DNA of 49,828 bases from Acetobacteraceae bacterium (GTDB lineage: Bacteria; Pseudomonadota; Alphaproteobacteria; Acetobacterales; Acetobacteraceae), in contig PLSD01000077.1 of assembly GCA_003164135.1 (NCBI GenBank), forward strand, positions 1 through 49,828, written 5' to 3'. Each line of letters opens with the position of its first letter. The first letter of the stretch is position 1. This document shows, in pieces, positions 17,135-25,686 of this stretch. Under the pieces are notes generated by a model, which was not told the DNA's origin, did no database searches, and saw only the letters and a program-made list of their open reading frames with translations. Both the position numbers and the translations under genes were made by a program.

Positions 17135-18054
17135 TATTCGAATCCTGGCAGGGGAGGAAACCCTTTTGGGCACAGCGCGAGACATTTGAACAGGCTGCCC
17201 ATGGCCTCGGGCGCGGTGAGGCGCTGGGCGGAGAGCTTGAGCGCCTCGGCTTGCGCGGGGTTTTTGCGGGCGAGGAAGTCAGTGCGCTGAAACAGGCCGA
17301 GTGAGGTGAGGAAGGCGTTTTGCTTTACCGGGCCTTGGGCATGGCACCGTGTGGCGATGGCGGCGAAATCAACATGGGCGGTGAGGTCGGCGGTGCCTGG
17401 GGCGGCCAGGGGACCGGCGTAGTTGCCGCCGGATATGGCCTGCACGCTCTCGCCGGGGGCGCTTTGCGTTGGGCCGTAGTCGATGAACAGAGCGATGGCG
17501 TTGCGGGCGGCGAGGGTGGTGCAGAAATCCAGCGCGGCTTCGTTGATTTCGCGGACGCTGCCTTCGGGATCGTCGGGGAGGGGGTAATTTGCGGGGAGTT
17601 CCACGTAGGCGCTGTTTTGGACGTGGCGCTCCATCCAGCCGGTTTCGCGGCGGATGAACTGGCGGACGGGCAGGGCGTCAAGGAACTCGTTGGCGAGGAG
17701 GATGAGCGGGCCGGGCGGTAGGGTGGCCAGTGACTCATGCCAGGTGGCGTGGGGGACGCGTGACGCCTGTTCGGCGCGCAGGCGGGGGGAGGTTTCCAGG
17801 AAATGCACGTTGGGCGTGGGCCAGACGCGCAGGGCGCCGGCCATGAGGACGCCGCGGCCGGGGCCGGCTTCCGCCAGGATAATGTTTTCGGGCGAGCCCA
17901 GCATGGTCCACACGGTTTTGGCCCAGGCACCGAGCAGCTCACCAAAAACCTGGGTCAGCTCCGGGGCGGTGACGAAGTCGCGGGAGAAGTCATGTGTGGC
18001 GTAATAGGCGGCGTTCGCCCGCGCCATGAAGTGGTCGAAGCGTTCAGGCTGCAC
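17134..18054 (-). CDS. MidA/NDUFAF7-family SAM-dependent methyltransferase
   Basis: The 306-aa protein resembles the DUF185/NDUFAF7 (MidA) family; the mitochondrial member dimethylates an arginine of complex I subunit NDUFS2. The opening FVTAPELTQVFGELLGAWAKTVW and the SAM-binding IILAEAGPGRGVLMAGALR are typical. LANEFLDALPVRQF is also conserved. It is shorter than usual (about 340-370) because the N-terminal region before the FVTAPE block is trimmed. The start overlaps the end of lgt by 11 bases. Bacterial function is unproven, so I leave the symbol empty. Confidence 0.85.
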   Translation of the reverse strand: MQPERFDHFMARANAAYYATHDFSRDFVTAPELTQVFGELLGAWAKTVWTMLGSPENIILAEAGPGRGVLMAGALRVWPTPNVHFLETSPRLRAEQASRVPHATWHESLATLPPGPLILLANEFLDALPVRQFIRRETGWMERHVQNSAYVELPANYPLPDDPEGSVREINEAALDFCTTLAARNAIALFIDYGPTQSAPGESVQAISGGNYAGPLAAPGTADLTAHVDFAAIATRCHAQGPVKQNAFLTSLGLFQRTDFLARKNPAQAEALKLSAQRLTAPEAMGSLFKCLALCPKGFPPLPGFE

Positions 18055-18886
18055 GCGGGCCCTGGCGGTAGGCCCAGACCATCATCACCAGCCCGGCGAG
18101 CAGCACCGGCAGGGAGAGGATCTGCCCCATGGTGGTGCCGAACGGGAGGAAACCGAGGAAATAGTCGGGCTCGCGGAAGCACTCGGAGATGATGCGGGCG
18201 ATGCTGTAGCAGATGAGGAACAGGCCGGTGAGCATGCCGGGGCGCTGGCGCAGATTGTTCGAGCGGATGGCGAGGATCATGATGGCGAAAAGTACGGCAC
18301 CTTCGAGCAGGGCTTCAATCAGCTCCGAGGGGTAGCGCGGTTTGAAGGCGTTCAGCGGGTCGACGGCGCCGGACTGCGGGTAGATGACCAGCAGCGGGAA
18401 CCAATGCGTGGCGACGCGGCCCCACAGTTCGCCGTTGATGAAATTGGCGCAGCGGCCGAGGAACAGGCCGATGGGCACGACCGTGGCGACGCGGTCGGCG
18501 AAGGCGAACATGTTGAGCCTGTGCTTGAGGCTGAACCAGATGATGGCGATGGCCATCCCGATGAAGCCGCCATGCGAGCTCATGCCGCCCTGCCAGACGG
18601 CGATGATCTGGATGGGATGCGCCAGCAGGTAGCCCAGCGATTCCTGGTGCAACTGGTAGAACAGCACATAGCCGATGCGCCCGCCGAGCAGTATGCCGAG
18701 CACGGCCCAGGTGAGGAAGTCGTCCACCTGCTGCGCGGTGGCGGCCACCGGGGAGAGTTTGACCAGGTGCCGCGCCAGCCACCAGCCGAGCAGCAGGCCG
18801 AGAATATAGGCCAGCGCATAATAATGGATGCCGAACGAGCCGATGCTGAACAGCACGGGGCTGAAATTTGGCCAGGTGAAGACCAT
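18044..18886 (-). CDS. lgt: Prolipoprotein diacylglyceryl transferase
   Basis: The 280-aa inner-membrane enzyme moves diacylglycerol from phosphatidylglycerol to the lipobox Cys of prolipoproteins. Seven or so hydrophobic segments are visible. Signatures are MSSHGGFIGMAIAIIWF and the conserved GRCANFINGELWGRVA. Length matches the family. The ATG at 18886 overlaps the hldD stop by one base (TAATG). The downstream operon includes a lipoprotein that would be its substrate. Confidence 0.96.
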   Translation of the reverse strand: MVFTWPNFSPVLFSIGSFGIHYYALAYILGLLLGWWLARHLVKLSPVAATAQQVDDFLTWAVLGILLGGRIGYVLFYQLHQESLGYLLAHPIQIIAVWQGGMSSHGGFIGMAIAIIWFSLKHRLNMFAFADRVATVVPIGLFLGRCANFINGELWGRVATHWFPLLVIYPQSGAVDPLNAFKPRYPSELIEALLEGAVLFAIMILAIRSNNLRQRPGMLTGLFLICYSIARIISECFREPDYFLGFLPFGTTMGQILSLPVLLAGLVMMVWAYRQGPRAA

Positions 18887-19866
18887 TAGCGGTACATGTC
18901 CGGTTGCAGCAGGTGATTGCGGATATAGGCGTTCACCCCTTGCTCCAGCGTGTGGAACTGGTGGTTGAACCCGGCGTCGCGCAAGCGGTGCATGGGGGCC
19001 TGGGTGAAGGACTGGTATTTGCCGCGCAGGACTTCGGGCATGTCCACGTATTCAATGTTGGGCGGCACGTTGTTGGCGGCGCAGACGGCGCGGGCGAGGT
19101 CGGCGTAGGAGCGCGCAACGCCGGTGCCGAGGTTGTACAGGCCGGAAATGCCGGGTGCGGTGAGCAGGAATTGCAGGGCGGCGATTACGTCGTCGATGTA
19201 GATGAAGTCACGCCGTTGCTCGCCGTCGGCCATGCCGGGCTGGTCGGATTTGAACAGGCGGACGGGGCCGCCGGTGGCGATTTCGTCGTGCTTGACCTTT
19301 ACCACCGAGATCATCTTGCCCTTGTGGTACTCGTTGGGGCCGTAGACGTTGAAGAATTTGACGCCGGCCCAGGCGGGCGGGGCGGGGGTGTTGGCTTCGA
19401 TCTGGCCGGCGGCCCAGAGGTCGAAGGCGTGTTTGCTCCAGCCGTAGAGGTTGAGCGGTTGGAGCTTTTGCAAGGCGGGGATGGAGAAATCGTCGTCGAA
19501 CCCGGCGGCGCCGTTGCCGTAGGTGGCGGCCGACGAGGCGTAGATGAAGCGCACCTTGTGTACGGCGCACCAGTGCCAGAGGTGCTGGCTGAGTTCCACA
19601 TTGGTTTTCCAGACCAGGTCGCCGTCGGTCGCCGTGGTCTCGGAAATGGCGCCGAGGTGCACGATGGCGGTGAGTTTGGGGCCGTTTTCGAGGTATTCGG
19701 CCAGGTTTTCCGGGGCGATGACCTGTGCGGGCGGGTAGTGGCGCAGGTTGCGCCATTTTTCGCCATGGCCCAGCCAATCCGTGATAATACAATCCTGCCC
19801 GCCGGCGCGTAGCGCGGCATGCAGGTTAGAGCCAATAAATCCAGCGCCACCCGTGACCAATATCAT
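18886..19866 (-). CDS. hldD: ADP-L-glycero-D-manno-heptose 6-epimerase
   Basis: The 326-aa short-chain dehydrogenase-type enzyme makes ADP-L-glycero-D-manno-heptose for lipopolysaccharide inner core. The NAD(P)-binding GGAGFIGSN (6-14) starts near the N-terminus. Catalytic Ser/Tyr/Lys are S111/S112 (YASSAATYGNG), Y141 and K145 (YGWSKHA). The C-terminal FKSDQPGMADGEQRRDFIYIDD fits the substrate-binding part. The ATG at 19866 fits the family; an upstream GTG at 19893 would add nine residues. It heads the operon hldD-lgt-midA-like-pgeF-lipoprotein and is divergent from the BMFP gene with under 50 bases between. Confidence 0.93.
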   Translation of the reverse strand: MILVTGGAGFIGSNLHAALRAGGQDCIITDWLGHGEKWRNLRHYPPAQVIAPENLAEYLENGPKLTAIVHLGAISETTATDGDLVWKTNVELSQHLWHWCAVHKVRFIYASSAATYGNGAAGFDDDFSIPALQKLQPLNLYGWSKHAFDLWAAGQIEANTPAPPAWAGVKFFNVYGPNEYHKGKMISVVKVKHDEIATGGPVRLFKSDQPGMADGEQRRDFIYIDDVIAALQFLLTAPGISGLYNLGTGVARSYADLARAVCAANNVPPNIEYVDMPEVLRGKYQSFTQAPMHRLRDAGFNHQFHTLEQGVNAYIRNHLLQPDMYR

Positions 19867-19913
19867 GGAGGCGCTTATATGCAGATGCACCACTACAGAG
19901 AAGGCCCGCCGCC

Positions 19914-20189
19914 ATGAATGAACGTCCTAAATTTTTTGACGACATCGCCGGAGTTGCCGGTGGCGCGATTTCCGCCTTCGCGGGGTTGCGTGAGGAGCTT
20001 GCCTCGCTGGTCCGTGCCCGAGTCGACGAAGCCGTGCGGCGGCTGGATTTGGTGAAGCGCGACGAGTTCGAGGCGATGGCCGAACTCGCGCGCCGCGCGA
20101 AAAGCCAGGTTGAGGCGCTGGAAAGCCGGGTGGCCCTGCTGGAAGTGGGTAAACCCGACCGGCCGGAGCCGGAAGACATCACCGGTTGA
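19914..20189 (+). CDS. UbiK-like accessory factor (BMFP domain)
   Basis: The 91-aa protein matches the BMFP/YqiC-UbiK family, a helical membrane-fusogenic protein that in enterobacteria assists ubiquinone synthesis. Helical segments are GLREELASLVRARVDEAVRRLDLVKRDEFE and AELARRAKSQVEALESRVALLE, a predicted coiled coil typical of the family. The C-terminus is short and acidic. Whether it acts in ubiquinone synthesis here is inferred only. The ATG at 19914 is a few bases inside the divergent spacer shared with hldD. Confidence 0.85.
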   Translation: MNERPKFFDDIAGVAGGAISAFAGLREELASLVRARVDEAVRRLDLVKRDEFEAMAELARRAKSQVEALESRVALLEVGKPDRPEPEDITG

Positions 20190-20700
20190 GGTAAAACACC
20201 GGGTGGCGGGCTGCAGGTGTGCCCGCTGATCGGGCTGCTCCCGGGGCAGCTTGGGCGGTAGCTTGATCGTGTTTTGGGGGATGAAGCGCGCGGCCGAATA
20301 AACTTATTGTGATGCTATGCCGTAACCCGCGGCACGGTCGCCCGTATGTTTATGTGAAATGTAATATTTCGATTGGGCTTTGTTAGCGTTTGTGCAATTT
20401 TTGAGACTTTTTGGACGCGGCAGGTGCCCGGAGCGTCGCATTTTAGCCACGGTAATTGGAAAAAATTAGCCAAAAATTTAATGACTTACGGCGCGTTGTG
20501 CGGGATTTGGCGTGGCGCGGGCTGTATTTGTTTCAAAAATCAAGATTTGGGTTCTATATTGTACAAAATGTTGAATTTTAACATTTTTTTCTGATTTCGG
20601 GATATTCGTCCGTTTGTTCCGCAAAATAAATATCCTTGACGGGTAGTTATATGGGGGACATCATTTACGCTAGATTGAGTTGGATTTTAGGAAGCGCGTA
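20190..20700. other. AT-rich non-coding interval
   Basis: About 510 bases. The first 90 hold two short GC hairpins (GCGGGC/GCCCGC near 20206-20227 and GCTGCTCCCGGGGCAGC near 20234-20252) that may end the BMFP transcript. The rest is rich in T and A with no credible gene. TTGACG at 20636-20641 with CATCAT 17 bases later could be a promoter for the next gene, but this is weak. A trans-acting small RNA cannot be excluded. Confidence 0.45.
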
Positions 20701-21255
20701 ATGTCTTCACCGAAGCTGTGCATAGTGTTGCCCTGCGCGGCCTTTTTCTCGGAAGGGCTGGTGCTACCGGGAATTGTTGCTTTGTTTATGCAGGCCAGCT
20801 TGGTGCTGTGGCCTGTGGCGTCGCGTTGGGCCCGGGTGACAACCGGGAATTCGGGTGTGCAGAAGAGATTGGCGCAAGTTGTGGGTTCCGGTCTGCAACC
20901 GCCAGAGGGGGGAAATGTGGTGCATGACGAACCGATGCCGGCCTTGAACCCTGCGGCTGCGAACCTTGGGGCGCACCCGCCGGCCGAGCCTTTGGTCCGG
21001 CGCCGTTCCGCTTTCCGCTTGAGCAATGTGGTGCCTTTTGCTGCGTTTTTCGCCCAAGGGCGGGTTGTTCCTGGAATTATTGCCTTGTTCATGCAGGTGA
21101 GCTTGGTGTTCTGGCCGATGGCCGCGCGCTGGGCCCGGGCCAACGATGAGCAGACCGGCATGGAGAGAAAGCTGGCGGAACTCTCCGAGACGCATCGCGT
21201 GCACAACGACCCCTATGCCAAGCAGCCGGAGAAGAAATTCCGTCAGCTCGCCTGA
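20701..21255 (+). CDS. Internally duplicated YqaE/Pmp3-like membrane protein
   Basis: The 184-aa protein carries two copies of a hydrophobic hairpin-like module, residues 9-45 and 110-146, separated by about 64 residues. By eye 26 of 37 aligned positions are identical, including AFF..G...PGI.ALFMQ.SLV.WP. Each copy is followed by a related helix (GVQKRLAQ and GMERKLAE). The module resembles small Pmp3/YqaE (UPF0057) proteins, which are normally single. The linker is Pro/Gly/Ala-rich and probably soluble. I use the ATG at 20701; a TTG seven codons upstream is possible. The next gene begins 2 bases after its stop. Function unknown; Pmp3 proteins affect membrane potential and stress tolerance. 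Confidence 0.65.
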   Translation: MSSPKLCIVLPCAAFFSEGLVLPGIVALFMQASLVLWPVASRWARVTTGNSGVQKRLAQVVGSGLQPPEGGNVVHDEPMPALNPAAANLGAHPPAEPLVRRRSAFRLSNVVPFAAFFAQGRVVPGIIALFMQVSLVFWPMAARWARANDEQTGMERKLAELSETHRVHNDPYAKQPEKKFRQLA

Positions 21256-21257
21256 GC

Positions 21258-21911
21258 TTGGACGCTGCCGCCCGTACCGGGTTTATTCTGGAGAACACGG
21301 CATTGGGCGCTTCCCGGCTGGTGCCGGACATAAAACTTCACCTGGCGTCCGAGATCACGCCGCTGTGGCTGGCGAGCGAGGCGTTTTTACAACGCCATAA
21401 CATGGCGCCGCCCTTCTGGGCCTTCGCATGGCCGGGCTCCGAGGCGCTGGCCTGCTACATTACGGAACACCCTGAACTGGTGCGCGGCTTGAACGTGCTC
21501 GACTTTGCCGCCGGTTGCGGCTTGGCGGCGCTGGCGGCGCGGCGGGCGGGGGCGGCGCGCGTGGAGGCCGCCGAGATCGACCCGCTGGCGGCGGCGGCAA
21601 TTACCCTGAATGCGGTGGAAAACGGCGTGGCGGTGGAGGTGCTGCTGGGCGATATGGTTGGCACCCCCTGCCGCTGGGATGTGATCCTGTGCGGGGACGT
21701 GTGTTACGAGGCGCCGATGACGCGGCATATTCTGCCCTGGCTGCGCGATTGCGCGCGCGCGGCGGTGGTGATTATCGCCGATCCGGGCCGCAAATACGCG
21801 CCGGAAGAGGGCGGCGAGGTGATTGCCCGCTACGAGGTCCCGGCCAGTCTGGCGCTGGAGGATTCTGTCGTCCGGCAGGTGAAGCTGTTCCGCCTTTCAC
21901 CGGTGGAATAA
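21258..21911 (+). CDS. ETFB/nicotinamide-N-methylase-type SAM methyltransferase
   Basis: The 217-aa class I methyltransferase resembles COG3897, which includes bacterial ETF-beta lysine methyltransferases. Evidence is the entry EITPLWLASEAFLQRHNMAPPFWAFAWPGSEALA, the SAM motif VLDFAAGCGLAALAARRAGAARVEAAEIDP and the post-motif WDVILCGDVCYE. The start is the TTG at 21258, two bases after the preceding stop; no better start fits. The likely protein substrate would be electron transfer flavoprotein beta; this is inferred from family only. It may be co-translated with the duplicated membrane protein. Confidence 0.8.
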   Translation: MDAAARTGFILENTALGASRLVPDIKLHLASEITPLWLASEAFLQRHNMAPPFWAFAWPGSEALACYITEHPELVRGLNVLDFAAGCGLAALAARRAGAARVEAAEIDPLAAAAITLNAVENGVAVEVLLGDMVGTPCRWDVILCGDVCYEAPMTRHILPWLRDCARAAVVIIADPGRKYAPEEGGEVIARYEVPASLALEDSVVRQVKLFRLSPVE

Positions 21912-21962
21912 GCGTTAACCAAGCAGCAAACCAGACCATTTACACCCATGCGATAGGGCACG

Positions 21963-21991
21963 TTGACCATGCCAAATCCCAGGACTAAGCA
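21963..21991 (+). promoter_or_regulatory. Possible sdh promoter
   Basis: TTGACC (21963-21968) and TAAGCA (21986-21991) are 17 bases apart, 46 bases before the sdhC start, and fit a sigma70-type promoter. No other pair in the 126-base spacer fits as well. Not tested. Confidence 0.35.
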
Positions 21992-22037
21992 ACTGCAGCA
22001 TTTACGAACCTGAATGACCCGTTGAGAGAGGTTACCC

Positions 22038-22469
22038 ATGAAGGATGTCCGCGAAGCCCTGATGGTAGGGCGTAACACGGAGGGCAAGCTGGTCCGCCGG
22101 CCGCTTTCCCCGCATTTGCAGGTCTATAAGCCGCAAATGTCGACCACCACTTCCGTGTTCCACCGCGCCACCGGCATTGCCCTGGGTGCGGGCACCCTGC
22201 TGCTCACCGCATGGCTGGTCAGCGCCGCCGCCGGGGATGCGGCTTTCTCGGTCGTGCAGGCGATTCTCGCCTCCTGGATCGGGCTGCTGGTGCTCATGGG
22301 CTTCACGCTCGCGCTCTTCTATCATTTCTGCAACGGCATCCGGCACCTGCTCTGGGATACCGGCCGCGGCTTCGAACTTCCGGATATGCACCGCAATGGC
22401 GCTCTGGTGATCGCCGGGGCCGTGGTGCTCACGGTTGGGTTCTGGATTATCGGCTTTTTGGTGTGGTGA
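22038..22469 (+). CDS. sdhC: Succinate dehydrogenase cytochrome b556 subunit
   Basis: The 143-aa membrane anchor of complex II has three hydrophobic helices (about 41-60, 70-95 and 120-142). It opens with RPLSPHLQVYKPQMSTTTSVFHRATG, the conserved stretch preceding helix 1. The haem b ligand is the His in LFYHFCNGIRHLLWD. First gene of sdhCDAB. Preceded by GAGAGAGG-like purines before ATG. It helps form the quinone site with SdhD and SdhB. Confidence 0.96.
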   Translation: MKDVREALMVGRNTEGKLVRRPLSPHLQVYKPQMSTTTSVFHRATGIALGAGTLLLTAWLVSAAAGDAAFSVVQAILASWIGLLVLMGFTLALFYHFCNGIRHLLWDTGRGFELPDMHRNGALVIAGAVVLTVGFWIIGFLVW

Positions 22470-22474
22470 ATAGA

Positions 22475-22876
22475 ATGAGCAAAGACAGCACTCCTACCGT
22501 TGATATCATGCGCAGCCAGCTTGGCCGCGCGCGCGGCCTGGGCGCCGCGAAATCAGGCATGCACCATTGGTGGACGCAGCGCATCACCGCGATGGCGCTG
22601 CTGCCGCTCTCGCTGTACTTCGTGCTCTCCGTGCTGATGCTGGCCGGGGCCGACCGCGCGCAGGTTGCTGCCTATATCGGCGAGCCCTGGAACACGGTGC
22701 TGTTCCTCTGCCTCATCGCGGCGCTGTTCTCCCACCTCAACCTCGGCATGCAGGTGGTGATCGAGGATTACGTGCGCAGCGACGCAAAGCGCATGGTGAC
22801 CCTGCTGGTGGTCAAGGGGGGCATTGTTGTCCTGGCCCTGGCCTGCGCGGTGTCTATCCTTAAACTCGCCTTTTAA
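22475..22876 (+). CDS. sdhD: Succinate dehydrogenase membrane anchor subunit
   Basis: The 133-aa protein has three membrane helices and a conserved [21 protein letters not shown] start of the first. [15 protein letters not shown] corresponds to the haem-proximal helix end of alphaproteobacterial SdhD. I start at the ATG at 22475, six bases after the sdhC stop; a GTG overlapping that stop would add three residues. Forms the haem b/quinone anchor with SdhC. Confidence 0.93.
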   Translation: MSKDSTPTVDIMRSQLGRARGLGAAKSGMHHWWTQRITAMALLPLSLYFVLSVLMLAGADRAQVAAYIGEPWNTVLFLCLIAALFSHLNLGMQVVIEDYVRSDAKRMVTLLVVKGGIVVLALACAVSILKLAF

Positions 22877-22896
22877 GAAAAACGGATTTAGCTCCC

Positions 22897-24708
22897 ATGA
22901 ACGCGTTTTCAAAACCTTCTGTTGGCGCCTATCAGGTTGTCGACCATACGTATGATGTCGTGGTTGTCGGCGCCGGCGGTTCCGGCCTGCGCGCCACTCT
23001 CGGCATGGGTGCGGCTGGTCTCAAGACCGCCTGCATCACCAAAGTATTCCCCACCCGCTCGCACACCGTGGCGGCACAGGGCGGCATCGGCGCCGCGCTG
23101 GGCAACATGGGCGAGGACGATTGGCGCTGGCACATGTACGACACCGTGAAGGGGTCTGACTGGCTGGGCGACCAGGATGCCATTGAATACATGTGCCGCG
23201 AGGCGGTGCCGGCGATTTATGAGTTGGAGCATTTCGGCGTGCCGTTCTCGCGCACGGAAGACGGCAAGATTTATCAGCGCCCGTTCGGCGGGCACATGAA
23301 GGAGTACGGCAAGGAGCCGGCGATGCGCGCCTGCGCCGCCGCCGACCGTACCGGCCATGCGATTTTGCACACTTTGTATCAGCAGAGTTTGAAGCATGAG
23401 GTGGAGTTCTTCGTCGAATACTTCGCGCTCGACCTGATTATGGACAACGACGGCACCTGCCGCGGCGTGATGGCCTGGAATTTGGAAGACGGCACCATCC
23501 ACCGCTTTCGCGCGCAGCAGGTTGTGCTGGCGACCGGTGGTTACGGCCGCGCCTTCCTCTCCTGTACCTCCGCCCATACCTGCACGGGTGACGGCGGCGG
23601 CATGGTGATCCGCGCCGGGCTGCCGGTGCAGGATATGGAATTCGTGCAGTTCCACCCGACCGGAATTTTCCCCGCCGGCTGCCTGATTACCGAGGGCGCG
23701 CGCGGCGAGGGCGGGTATCTGACCAACTCGGAGGGCGAGCGCTTCATGGAGCGCTATGCGCCGAGCGCCAAGGATCTGGCCTCGCGCGACGTGGTGTCGC
23801 GCTCGATGACCATCGAGATTAACGAAGGGCGCGGCGTGGGGCCGAACAAGGACCATATCCTGCTGCATCTGGAGCATCTGGGCGCCGATATTCTGCATGA
23901 GCGCCTGCCGGGCATTTCCGAGACCGCGCGCGTGTTCGCCGGCGTGGATGTGACCAAGGAAGCCATCCCCGTGCTGCCGACCGTGCATTATAACATGGGC
24001 GGCATCCCGACCAATTACCGCGCCGAAGTGCTGCGGCCGACCGCCAGCAACCCGGATGCGACCGTCCCGGGCCTGATGGCCGTGGGTGAGGCGGCCTGCG
24101 TTTCCGTGCATGGCGCCAACCGGCTTGGCACCAACTCGCTGCTCGACCTCGTGGTGTTCGGCCGTGCCGCTGCCCACCGCGCCGCCGAGATCGTGAAGCC
24201 GGGCGCCACCCAGGCGCCGCTGCCCGCTGGTGCGGGCGAGGCATCGCTGGCGCGGTTCGACAAAACCCGCCACGCCAATGGCGGCACCAAGGTAGCCGAG
24301 CTGCGCGATACCATGCAGCGGACCATGCAGGGCCACGCCGCGGTGTTCCGCAACTCCAAGAGCCTGAGCGAAGGTGTGGAGAAGATGACGAAGCTCTGGG
24401 GCGGGCTGGATGACATGAAGGTCTCCGACCGCAGCCTGGTGTGGAACTCCGACCTGATGGAAGCGCTGGAGCTGGACAATTTGATGGGCAACGCGATGAC
24501 CACCATGGTCGGCGCCGAGGCCCGCAAGGAAAGCCGTGGCGCGCAGGCGCATGACGACTTCCCGGATCGTGATGACGTGAACTGGATGAAGCACACGATT
24601 GCGTATTGCGACGACAAAGGTGCTGTGCAACTGGAATATCGCCCGGTGAAGATGCAAACGCTCACCAACGAAGTTTCCGTTTTCCCGCCCAAGAAGCGCG
24701 TATATTAA
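22897..24708 (+). CDS. sdhA: Succinate dehydrogenase flavoprotein subunit
   Basis: The 603-aa catalytic subunit oxidises succinate to fumarate. FAD is covalently bound to H56 in [31 protein letters not shown] is the dinucleotide-binding start, and [23 protein letters not shown] and [18 protein letters not shown] are the substrate and cap region signatures. Full family length. It lies 20 bases after sdhD, with only a weak ribosome site visible. Cytoplasmic side of the inner membrane. Confidence 0.98.
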   Translation: MNAFSKPSVGAYQVVDHTYDVVVVGAGGSGLRATLGMGAAGLKTACITKVFPTRSHTVAAQGGIGAALGNMGEDDWRWHMYDTVKGSDWLGDQDAIEYMCREAVPAIYELEHFGVPFSRTEDGKIYQRPFGGHMKEYGKEPAMRACAAADRTGHAILHTLYQQSLKHEVEFFVEYFALDLIMDNDGTCRGVMAWNLEDGTIHRFRAQQVVLATGGYGRAFLSCTSAHTCTGDGGGMVIRAGLPVQDMEFVQFHPTGIFPAGCLITEGARGEGGYLTNSEGERFMERYAPSAKDLASRDVVSRSMTIEINEGRGVGPNKDHILLHLEHLGADILHERLPGISETARVFAGVDVTKEAIPVLPTVHYNMGGIPTNYRAEVLRPTASNPDATVPGLMAVGEAACVSVHGANRLGTNSLLDLVVFGRAAAHRAAEIVKPGATQAPLPAGAGEASLARFDKTRHANGGTKVAELRDTMQRTMQGHAAVFRNSKSLSEGVEKMTKLWGGLDDMKVSDRSLVWNSDLMEALELDNLMGNAMTTMVGAEARKESRGAQAHDDFPDRDDVNWMKHTIAYCDDKGAVQLEYRPVKMQTLTNEVSVFPPKKRVY

Positions 24709-24720
24709 GGGGTCACGAAC

Positions 24721-25503
24721 ATGGCAGAATTTACGCTTCCTGCGAATTCCAAGGTCGGTAAAGGTACCACCTACAAGGCCCCGGCCGGCGCTAAGCGCGT
24801 CAAGGAATTCAAGATCTATCGCTGGAACCCCGATGACGGGAAAAATCCGGTCACCGATACCTATGAGATCGACCTGGACGCCTGCGGCCCGATGGTGCTG
24901 GACGCGATCATCAAGATCAAAAACGAGATCGACAGCTCGCTGACCTTCCGCCGCTCCTGCCGCGAAGGTATCTGCGGCTCCTGCGCCATGAACATCGACG
25001 GCACCAACACGCTGGCTTGCCTCAAGCCGATCGACGATGTGAAGGGCGCCGTTGCGATCAACCCGCTGCCGCATATGCCGGTGGTGAAGGATTTGGTGCC
25101 GGACCTCAGCCTCGCCTACGCGCAATACCGCTCGGTGGAGCCTTGGCTGCAGTCCGACACGCCGCCGCCGCCCGATGGCGAGCGCCGCCAGAGCAAGGAA
25201 GAACGCGCGGAAATCGACGGGCTGTGGGAATGCATTTTGTGCTTCTGCTGCTCCACGTCATGCCCCAGCTACTGGTGGAACGGCGACCGCTACCTCGGCC
25301 CGGCCGTGCTGATGGCCGCCTATCGCTGGATCGCCGATAGCCGTGACGAACACACCGGACAGCGCCTCGACGCGCTGGAAGACCCGTTCAAACTCTACCG
25401 CTGCCACACCATCATGAATTGCACCCAAACCTGCCCGAAAGGTCTGAACCCGGCTAAAGCGATCGGCAAGGTCAAGCAGTTGATGCTGGAACGGCAGGGC
25501 TAA
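24721..25503 (+). CDS. sdhB: Succinate dehydrogenase iron-sulfur subunit
   Basis: The 260-aa protein carries three clusters in the order [2Fe-2S], [4Fe-4S], [3Fe-4S]. The binding motifs are [37 protein letters not shown] and [17 protein letters not shown]. It passes electrons from FAD to quinone. 12 bases after sdhA with GGGGTCACGAAC in between. Last gene of the operon; it faces thiE across a hairpin-rich convergent spacer. Confidence 0.98.
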   Translation: MAEFTLPANSKVGKGTTYKAPAGAKRVKEFKIYRWNPDDGKNPVTDTYEIDLDACGPMVLDAIIKIKNEIDSSLTFRRSCREGICGSCAMNIDGTNTLACLKPIDDVKGAVAINPLPHMPVVKDLVPDLSLAYAQYRSVEPWLQSDTPPPPDGERRQSKEERAEIDGLWECILCFCCSTSCPSYWWNGDRYLGPAVLMAAYRWIADSRDEHTGQRLDALEDPFKLYRCHTIMNCTQTCPKGLNPAKAIGKVKQLMLERQG

Positions 25504-25510
25504 GGAGGAG

Positions 25511-25561
25511 TAAGGCCAAGGGGCTTTGCCCCCTGGACCCCCAGCAAAGGCTCGCCTTTGC
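25511..25561. repeat. Palindromic repeat, family A copy
   Basis: A hairpin CCAAGGGGC-TTT-GCCCCCTGG followed by GACCCCC matches in reverse the element at 43648-43696 between pdhC and lpd. A second small hairpin GCAAAGG-CTCG-CCTTTGC lies at 25544-25561. It is intergenic; seen twice in the window, so probably dispersed in the genome. Confidence 0.6.
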
Positions 25562-25573
25562 AATCCGCTAATA

Positions 25574-25665
25574 AGGGTCTTGGAGGGAGGGGGAACTCGC
25601 CCGGCAAGGCCCTTTTCTATGAGCCACGGTCCGAGCGGGCGAGTTCCCCCTCCCTCCAAGACCCT
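25574..25665. terminator. Perfect 29-bp inverted repeat at the sdhB/thiE junction
   Basis: Arms 25574-25602 and 25637-25665 are exact reverse complements over 29 bases with a 34-base spacer. It sits between convergent sdhB and thiE and is likely a strong bidirectional transcription barrier. The loop itself contains CCCTTTTCTATG. The arms are unusually long for a simple terminator. Confidence 0.6.
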
Positions 25666-25686
25666 CACTAATGCCTTACTCCCCCT

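Noticed and set aside
20373..20594. A 73-codon frame in the AT-rich spacer
   Set aside because: Codon use is unlike neighbours, no ribosome site, and no recognisable motif.
22909..25125. A 738-codon minus-strand frame over sdhA and sdhB
   Set aside because: It is antisense to well-identified genes and is a known artefact of GC-rich codon bias.
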